From Phytophthora sp. 'mugwort' (Eukaryota; Oomycota; Peronosporomycetes; Peronosporales; Peronosporaceae), in NCBI GenBank assembly GCA_033558025.1, contig JAUCEF010000016.1, forward strand, positions 1,426,001 to 1,490,000: 64,000 nt of DNA. The letters are read 5' to 3'. Below are positions 55,797 to 64,000 of this stretch, one piece after another. Under the pieces are notes generated by a model that was not told the DNA's origin, ran no database searches, and saw nothing but the letters and a program-made list of their open reading frames with translations. How positions within the stretch are numbered: position 1 is the first letter of the stretch; each line of letters opens with the position of its first letter. Both the position numbers and the translations under genes were made by a program.

Positions 55797-58700
55797 CTAA
55801 GGTCTTTTGTGACAGCCCAGATTGATCGCTAAGGGCCGCATCAACGAAATCGTTAACGAAGACGCTAGCCTTCGTCTAACAAGAATCGCTGGGTCGACGA
55901 TGGAAAAGTCGGCATCGGGCTGGTTTCTGCGTTGGTTTTCGACGACACGTGTGGGGGAGCACACGCGGTGATTTTCCGCGAGCATGTACTCAACACTTTG
56001 AGGCGTCGAACTACCAGCCGTGCTCCGCGATAAGCTTTTGCGCCTCTAAAACAGACGGCGACATTAAAATCTACAACGGAGAGTACTCGGCTATCGTCTT
56101 CCGGATGGAAAGGCATGAGCGTGTTTGGCAAAGTTCTGCAGTACGTTAACGGTCTCAAGCAACGGACCCGTAGCTATGTCAATCTTGAGATCCCGGAGAC
56201 GCTGGGCGGCATGGCCTCGGTTGTCAAGTAAGAGGTAGCCAATTTTGTGGGCGACATTCGTGAACGTGCGGTTCGCCGTGATAAAGCGATGTTCGTTCCA
56301 GAACCGAATCAAGGGACGGGAAGTCATTCAAGGGGAAACCCTTCAGAGGCACCAGTCGCTGTAAACGAAGCTCGAAACCTCCTCGTGCTGAATGCCGTAT
56401 CTGCTATATCTGGAAGAAGTCAGGCCACATCAAGGCCGACAGCTTTGCGTGGGAGAAGGAAAAAAAATAAATAGAGAAACGAACAGCCGCTTCAGTGAAC
56501 GAGGTTCCTGACGTGGTCGAGAAAGTAGCTGGAACATTTAAGCTCGATAATATCGGTCTTAATGTTTTCTGTGAAACCCCTCGTTTATAAGTCGCGTCCA
56601 CTGTTCGCTCAAAGGTGAGATCAGCATCGCCGGCAAGATGACAAAGACATCGAGGATGCTTAGGCTGTGGTGCTACTACGATCTATGTGCCCAAGCGATG
56701 TGTAGACGGAACTCAGCCCGCACAACGAAGTTCCACGAAAATACATCCGAGTGAATCTGGGAGACAAGCATATTGTGGAGGCGCCACTGGAAGTACTGCC
56801 GTTTTGCATCAAGGTGTCGGGTCTGGATGAGGTATACAACAGTGTCGCTATTGTATATGCAATACCTGGCGAGTTCGACGGCATCCTCGGGGAACCGTTC
56901 TTCGAGGACATTTAGTCGCAAATCGATTGGAGAAGTCGACGATTTGAAAGAATCCGAATGAAGACTTTTTTTGTGCTGGGACGAGCAGGCAAGACCTGCG
57001 GACTGATCGTGGAAGGCGGACTGGGGATTGGTTCCAGACTTTGAAGATCTGCCGGGCGAAAGGTCTATCGACGAAAAGACCCGATTTCTGTCGAGATGCC
57101 GCGCTTGAAACGGATGTGAAGTCGTAAGTCAAACCCGTTCGGACAACAAAGCAGAGTGAATGCCCAAGCGTTGTCTTAGGTCAACAAGAAGATCCGTTGA
57201 TTTCGGAGTCAGTGTCAATTAGAGAAGGCCCGAGCAAATCTTCAAGATGTGACGCTGGGGATGAAATAAACACAACTTGAGGAGAAAAGACAGCGTCGCG
57301 GATAAGATGTTGACGATGTGTGTGGTTGACGTGACAGGTGTACAGACAAAGTACACCGCGCGGAAGAAGCTGTGGGACTTTCTAAGAAGCAAGACCAAGT
57401 CGATCGACGAGCTGTACTTTATGCTGGTTCTGAGAACGAGATGTCCAAGAGTGTCGCACGTTCAATACAGCGGCGCGGTCAATCCGAGTACACTTGAACA
57501 GCGAAAATCAACAATATTTGGAGACGGACTCGGAAAGGTTTCGGATGAATCCCGCCTTCGCCCTGCTGACGAAGTACAAGGATAGCGTATTCCGCCTAAA
57601 CTCTTGGAAGGTCTGCTAGCGAAGCGCGATATCGAGCATCGAATCGATGCCTTGTTATGCATCGGCAACAGCGGCGGCAGTCACCTGAGCAGCAGCGCGA
57701 GGTCGTGCGCTGGATTGACATGGTAAGAAAACGCTCATCTGATCGAGTATCAGCCCACATGCTGCGCTAACGTTCTGCGCCAGGAAGCCAGTCGGTGGCG
57801 GATCGTGCACGACTATCGAAACTTGAGCTCCAACGCAATTCACCAGAGCATTAAAATGATCCGGAAAGAAGATACATTTGACGCAATGGCTGAACCATAC
57901 TGATTTCTACAATGGACTTGATGTCAGCGTATCACCAAGTTCGGATGAGCGAAAAAGACATCAATTTCATCGCATTACAGTCGCCAAACGGACTCTGGGA
58001 GTATTTGGTGTTGCCCTTGGGAGTCTGTAACGCGCCAGAAACGATGCACCGATGGACGTCAAAACTATTTCGCGGAATCGAGAACACATAGTCGTTTTCC
58101 GACGACACCTACATCTTCACAAAGTCACCAAAGATCAACCTTCTCTTTAATGCCCCCCCCCCCCCCGCAAGAATTTTAACATGTTACGAGACAACAATTC
58201 GTATGTGAAACTTTGAAAGTGTGTGTATTTTGTGAGGAGGCGATTACACGTTTCGTGCGACGAGACAGCGCGCTAGACCAGGACAAGGTGCAGACCATCG
58301 GGGACTGACATGTCCCAAGGACACAAGAAGAGCTTCACAGCTTTCTTGGTTTAACCGGATACTTCCAGCGCTTTCTGTCCAGACTTTGCGGCGTTAACGG
58401 CAAGCATGTTCAACCTTCTCAAGAAGAAAATCAAACACAGCGCGAAGATCCATTTCAACGAAGAACAGACGAAGATTTTCAACGAGATGAAGCGACGGCT
58501 GTGCAATCCACCGGTGTTACACCTGCCGGCTTCAGCCAGCCCATGCATCTACGTACCGACGCTACCAAGTTTGCTGTCGGGAGTGTCCCGTTCCAAACCG
58601 CCGACAGAGTTGAGCAGCCGATCGCTTACTCGAGTCGGAAGATGAAATCAGCTGGGGCCAAGTATCCAACGCAGCAGCAGGAATTCTTGGCAATTGTCCA

Positions 58701-59731
58701 TGCACTTGCACCTTTTCGGATTTACTGCTTGGATAAACAACCGATCGCCGAGACGGATCACAAAAGTCTCGATGGTCTCTTCACTCAGAAGATTTCTAAC
58801 CGTCGGCTAACGCGATGGTACAATATCCTTGAGGAGTATCAGCCAACATTCAGCATATACCTGGTGTGAACAACGGAATCGCTGATGCATTAAGCCGGAT
58901 ACCAGATTTGCAACTGGAGAGCCAGTTCTTCCATTACCTAAGCGTAACAAGCTCCTACGACACGTCATTCACGTTAGGGGTCTGCGAAGTGACTACGGAT
59001 ACTGAGCTTGTAACCAAGATAAAAAAGCGTATGAGAAAGATCGCGAAGCGCAATCAGTATTCACAGCAATCAAGAGGTGATCTGTGATCGTGAAACCGAA
59101 GGCGGAGCGACAACATCAGAAGAAGTATCGCTGCTTCTCCGAAGCAAACAGCTTACTCCGGTATCAAACTCCATTCGACGATACCATGCGTGGACCTTCT
59201 CACCAGGTATCAGCCACCCTGTAGTGCCGCCAATCATCCTCTGGTATCAGCAAATTAGAAGCAGGCTACAATACCCTTCGCGGCAGCCATCGCAACAGCC
59301 GTAGCCACAGCAATCAATCCTTCTTCAGCATCTTCGACGGCGCACCGAAAATGTGAGGACGAATGAGACGTCTGGCGAGTACCTCCAACGCCTCTTCATC
59401 AAGCGTTAAAGTAATTGCTCGACGGAGCAGTCGTGCAACCCTGGTACTAGTCGGAAATGTTGAAGTCAATCCAGAGCTGGACGCTTACCAAGCGTCCTGG
59501 TCTGTTGGAGCCTCTGAAGATTCCAGGTGAACGATGGCGATCGATCTCTATGGGTATCGCAGATTTTCCAAGAACAAAAAGGGAAGTGGAATCAATCTGG
59601 ATCGTCGCGGACAGACTGACGGAGCGTTGCCATTTTGCGCCGGCTACGGGGAAAGTAACCGCCGAAGGCGTCGCCCGTCTCTTCGTCAATCAGATTTGGA
59701 AATATCACAGGATTCCTACGAACATCGTCAC
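55797..59731 (+). mobile_element. Ty3/gypsy element truncated at both ends (right arm copy)
   Basis: Mirror of 19835-23774. Gag fragments are at 55860-56470, protease at about 56650-56900, linker at 57277-57585, RT at 57655-58640 (FSDDTYIFTK near 58093-58122 with a stop just before it), RNase H at 58501-58869 and integrase at 59457-59731, cut by the hAT remnant. A 14-C run is at 58153-58166. Confidence 0.85.
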
Positions 59732-61153
59732 ATCAGCTTCGCCGCCGAAAAGAAGCGCTCGCACTCGTCCGATGTCGGCGGGACATACGCAATGCCCACA
59801 TAGTGCGAGCGCTTTGGCACCTCTGTTCTCTTGAACGCCGCCTAGAAAATAGAGCTGTTGACGTCCTTGAAGCTGGCTCCCTTGCGAGAGCGGTCGATCT
59901 AAACTCGGCACATGCCGACCTCTATCGCGTCAGGTGCTGGGCGTCGAAGCGGTCAGTTGGCAATGCTGCAGCAATACTTCGGCACTGAGTCTTGACGAGA
60001 CCTTGTTAAATTGGGATTGCTGACGATCGAAGCCGTCGCGGTCAGTCGCGATTTGAGTACTGAGCTCTCTTTCACACAAACTGGCCGGACAGACGGCGCC
60101 AAGATACAGTTAACGTAGACTTATGTAGCTCTTTCGTAACGCCCTCGAGCTTCTCCAGGTCCTTCTCCAATGTTTCGACTTGATCGCGCTCGGTACGCCG
60201 CAGCAGGAGCAGCTGAATCTCGTGCTCGACCAGAAGGCTGTGGCCCAGTTGGATTACGACTGGCTGGAACTTCAGGTAGCGCGCAACCATTTCGTATGTG
60301 CTCGTCCACCATGTTTCGTTCCACATCAGAGGTGATAGATGGGAGATGCGGCGAAGCACAGCATCGTTCGAAGCTTGAACACCAGCGCGGTTACCTCGGC
60401 AATGAGCTCGTCCTCGGTCTTGAAGAAGTCCTTTACCGTCAGATTAAAACCGTGGCTAGCGCATCCGATGAAGGGGATAGCCACTTCCTTTCGGCCACTG
60501 ATTCACCGAGAAGTTGTCGCCCACCATGAACTTGACCGTGCTCTAGGGCCTGTTATAGAAGACAACGGGTCCGCGACCAGATTATTGACTCTGCGCGCCC
60601 CGATTTTCCTCTACCTCCACCGGAGAGAACGCCAGTAGTAAAAACACGACTTAACGAGCACTCTAGGTCATCGTAGTACTCGCGTTCGACGCCCTTACCG
60701 GTATTACCGTGTTGACTACTGTGAATATCCCGACGTAATAGCGGTTACGGCTGGTTCAGCCGTCGAGACTGAGACCGAATCAGATGGGAGCTCGCGATCG
60801 ACGCGAAGCTCTTGTTGCTTGAAGATCAGCACGATGTCCCTTGAGAGATACCAGAGATAAATATAGAGAGAGTGGTGTTCGCGAACGGGAGGCGGCCACA
60901 GACGGCCCACTTGATCCATCGGTATAGGTCTCCGATTCACGTGCTGGCTAGGTGTAGGCATAGCGGGTTCTGGCGTCGTGACTCCTCCTGAGTCTCTTGC
61001 TCGTAGTTGTCGTGGTTGTGTCGTAGGTGGTTCAGCGAAGTTCGTGCAGTCATTGCCCTTCCTGTACTGCTTATCGCAGGTGGTACACTTTTAGAATTCA
61101 TTTCCGACTTCAGTAAAGAGCATGGAGTAGATCGGGCTGCTTGTGAGAACATG
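59732..61153 (-). pseudogene. hAT transposase remnant (right arm copy)
   Basis: Mirror of 18412-19834, with the same zinc-finger, VGDNFSVN and ECERFFSAAKL pieces. A one-base difference near 60780 changes the downstream frame relative to the left arm. Confidence 0.8.
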
Positions 61154-62221
61154 GAGGACAGAAAGGGCGAGAGGTGGGGCGCTGTGGGGTGAAGCAGGTA
61201 AATTTGATTCTGGTTGATCTCCTGCTTCGATTTTGTTGTTGAATGACGTCCGGTCGATGAATGGTTGGTACCGTATAAATCGACTTGTATCTACACGCAA
61301 ATCTTATATCCGACGACTCATTTTTGCCAATAAATCAAATGTTTACAGGGTTAGGCATTCGCAATTTGTAACTAGTCTGGCAGCGGTAAAATACCAGCTC
61401 GCACACCGCCATTTCACCCTGCCGCTGAAAAGGCGCGCAAAAGCGCCCCAAGCATAGCTTTCAAGGTGGTGCGAAGCCAAAACAGTTCAAGCAAGACTTA
61501 GTGACCTATGAGTTCCGGCAGCTAGTACGCAATACTGTGCTACTCACTTTGCTGACGAAACGCTTGACAAAATATATATCCTGGCCTCAACCCAGCCGCT
61601 CGCGAGGCGAAAGAAAAGTATATACTGGTGGCGCAAATGAGCACGAATAAATCGTTAGTAAGCAGCAGCACCAATACTAGCCGGATAAAAAAGCTTATAC
61701 GGACAGGCTGCACCACGGTTCTCCCTAGAGACTCGGAGTTGTCTAATTCGGAGATCAACATTTGCTTCGCCATCCATTGATAGGCGTATCATCTTTATGA
61801 GGTTTTGTGGGCCGATGAATATTTGAGACGACGCAAAACATTTTCGGTCTTAACGCCTAAGTGCGCGTTTCGAGTTATTAGGTATAAGACGTGCTTCGCT
61901 CCTTTAGCTTCATTTCAAGCTATCGTACGACTTCAGATCACACTTATATCGCTCAGGACGAAGGTTGTCGCGAAGCAGGTGAAGTCAATTTTGAAAATGT
62001 ATTTTGTTTTGCTTCTTCGGTTTATAAGGTGTAACTCGAGGCGTAGAATCCGTTTTTTCTGCACTCCGTTTGCCTTGAATCGAGCTCGAACACCGTCAAA
62101 ACGAGGATTATACGTTGAAAAATCTGATAAAACATTTAGGTGTATCACATCAAGATTCGGGTGTCCGTACGTAATTGTGGCGTTAAGACTGATTAATTTG
62201 CTGCTAGCATTTGCTGGTACA
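61154..62221. other. Non-coding arm sequence (right arm copy)
   Basis: Mirror of 17343-18411, including the possible solo LTR at about 61534-61760. Confidence 0.35.
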
Positions 62222-64000
62222 CTACTGCTGCTCACTTGCCGTGGTTTGTCTCTTGCGACGTTCCGTCTTCGTCGCTGCCGCACGCTTCTTACCCTGCGAA
62301 GACTTCTGTCGCCGAGATCGTTTCGTAGCTGTTATTTCTTCTTCATCCAGGTCGTTGAGAACAATGTAGAGCGGGTCACTGCGCAGATCAGGCGGGACAT
62401 ACTGCAGCACCTTTTTGTGGATGTCGTGGATCTTCTCTATGTTTGGTGGTGGGGGGCAACTTTTTGAAACTTGACCACAGCTCCGCAGTTTCCTCAGCAC
62501 TTAAAGTCTTTACCACACCCCGCTTCAGCAGGTCCTGAATGACTGCATCGCCACTTGGTCGCTTACGGCAGTGCACCACACCAGGCTCCTCAGCGCGCAT
62601 CTCAAAGAGTTGGTAGCTCTGGATTCTGTCCAGCTTCCGGTAAAGCCCGTCAAGCGTGCCTTTGAACTCTCGAAAGGTAGTGATCAGAGTCCTCCAAGTT
62701 GATGCAGTGACGACTCCATCGCAGCCCTATCTACATCGTCGAGAATTCAAAGGTCTCGCTTGGCGTAGTAGCGTTTGATGTAGCCGAAGTGTCGGTCGCA
62801 GTGATTCTTCGTGTGGCCTTTAACCAAAAAGCTCAACTTGGCGCTCTGCAACGAGCCCGTGTGCACGAATAACAGCAGGAACTGCAGCACGTGGCTGTTC
62901 TAGACATGCCCGCCACAGTTATCAGCGTAGACGTGCCACGTTTTGATCTTTTCTCTTTGCTGTAGATGTTTCGCATTCTTGCATACGTGTCGAGCATCGA
63001 AATCACCTCCGTGCTGCCCTTCTTAGCTTTACGCTCGGGATAGATCAGATTCCAACTTGTCCGGGTGCGTGTGAATCCCAAACACGGACACCAAAATGAG
63101 GCTCAAAAAGTACCACATCGAGGGGGTCTGGGCGGAGTGAGGAGGCGCAATGTTCTGCGCGAAGTCGATAGTGGTGACCATGTTTATCTGTCGTAGTTGC
63201 ATTGCAATCAGCTAGGGATTAACGTCTTATCGCCTTCGCATCGTTCACATGAGCTGCGATAGCTTCGGTGTCCTCGACGGACGGTTCAGGTCCCATCATA
63301 TTTCACCAGGCGTCGCACACGTTGTCTCGGGTAGAGCTGATGCGGATATTGGGGCAGATGCCCTCCATAATTGTCCTGAAGGCTGTCAACGAAGGCTCTT
63401 TGAAGCGAACACGTGCGTCCTCTGCCCACTCGATGTACCAGCCGAGCTTCATGGCCCAGGTAAAGTACACAGGCAGCAACTGATGCTCCTTAGTGGTGCA
63501 ATGACGATTCAGCTTCCCATTTTCCGTCTTCTGGTACCGGAAGCACACAGGGACAACGTCTGCATGCGTCTCGGTCGACCTCGTGAAGAACGCTTTCATC
63601 GCTTCTCCATCCACGAACCGTGCATGCTTGTTGCCAGCATTGCCGTGTGCAGGCAACGCAAACTCTCCCCTCTTCACTTGGTTATGATACCTGGAAACTA
63701 AACAGTCCCCTCAGTCTTATTGCATTTAGCAAAACAAAATCAGTATTAACGCCGTACCGTGTGATGGTGTCGTTGCTAACGTTGAACACGGTCTGGAAGC
63801 TGTACGACAGACAGGTCCAGCGAGAGGCAGGACGTACGAATAGCGCGTCCTAGCGCCTGTAGATCGGTGCCGTTGACCGTCCTCTGAGCGCCCAGAGCAC
63901 GTTGCTAGCATTGTGATCAAGCTGGTTCGCTGGCAGTCCCTGTTCATCTTCATGTAACCGGTGAGGAACGTCGTCGTCGCCTCTGCTCGGTTCTCGATGC
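62222..64000 (-). pseudogene. DUF7869-type transposase-like gene (right arm copy, cut by window end)
   Basis: Mirror of 15564-17342. The acidic leader lies beyond the window. It carries the same D-N-C-G-x2-K-N and G-H-T-K-N signatures; a one-base difference near 62456 alters the frame around the C-terminal segment. Confidence 0.65.

Larger units (their letters stand above)
36979..64000 (-). repeat. Right arm of the giant inverted repeat
   Basis: Reverse complement of 34225 down to 15564, with 8,342 extra bases (46620-54961). Small differences fix the pairing. They are a 9-bp insertion near 40065, C9 against G12 at 42903-42911, a 26-bp insertion at 44877-44902, an 8-bp difference near 55515 and C14 against G20 at 58153-58166. 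The arm runs off the window while still matching. Confidence 0.97.

Noticed and set aside
1..64000. tRNA, rRNA or other structured RNA genes
   Set aside because: No cloverleaf with A/B boxes, rRNA core sequence or snRNA motif was recognised by eye. A tRNAscan/Infernal run would be decisive.

Overview
The window looks like nuclear DNA of an oomycete, most likely Phytophthora or a close relative. The evidence is short or absent introns, oomycete-style Ty3, Ty1-copia, hAT, MULE, pogo and DUF7869-type transposases, a degenerate multi-membrane-span protein of a type I recognise from Phytophthora, and a small secreted cysteine-rich protein. It is repeat-dense and gene-poor. Only two genes look intact and host-like: the secreted protein at 12955-13548 and a Ctp1/Sae2/CtIP-type DNA-end-processing factor at 50452-51264. 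Almost everything else is a decayed transposon or a pseudogene.

Layout. 1-5060: a broken hAT transposase and a broken multi-span membrane protein. 5066-11814: a Ty3 chromovirus on the minus strand, with both LTRs, a probable 5-bp target duplication and an initiator-Met-type primer site. It also carries an extra plus-strand reading frame (chromodomain plus papain-like peptidase). 11815-15397: the secreted protein gene, short repeats and a Harbinger-like transposase remnant. 15398 to the end: a giant inverted repeat. The left arm (15564-34225) reappears as reverse complement in the right arm (36979-64000, running off the window), around a 2.75-kb spacer (34226-36978) that holds the rest of a Ty3 element and a copia gag. 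Each arm carries, in mirror order, a DUF7869-type transposase, a hAT, a Ty3 element, an AT-rich block, the end of a pogo/jerky transposase, a complete pogo element, a second pogo-like element with a MULE nested in it, and the 5' half of a Ty3 element.

The arms are nearly identical; most shared translated segments match exactly. They differ by scattered substitutions, a few small indels, two G-run length differences, and one 8,342-bp block present only in the right arm (46620-54961). That block carries the rest of the pogo/jerky transposase, an NRAMP transporter pseudogene, the CtIP-like gene, another DUF7869-type transposase and a mitochondrial cox1 fragment. The transposase reads across the block edge in the right arm and is cut in the left arm, so the left arm has lost the block. 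The CtIP-like gene is therefore single-copy inside a palindrome, although this protein family acts on hairpins and inverted repeats elsewhere.

The main caution is that a near-identical inverted duplication could also arise from joining two haplotypes of a diploid in opposite orientation during assembly. Reads spanning 34225-36979 and both edges of the 8.3-kb block would settle this.
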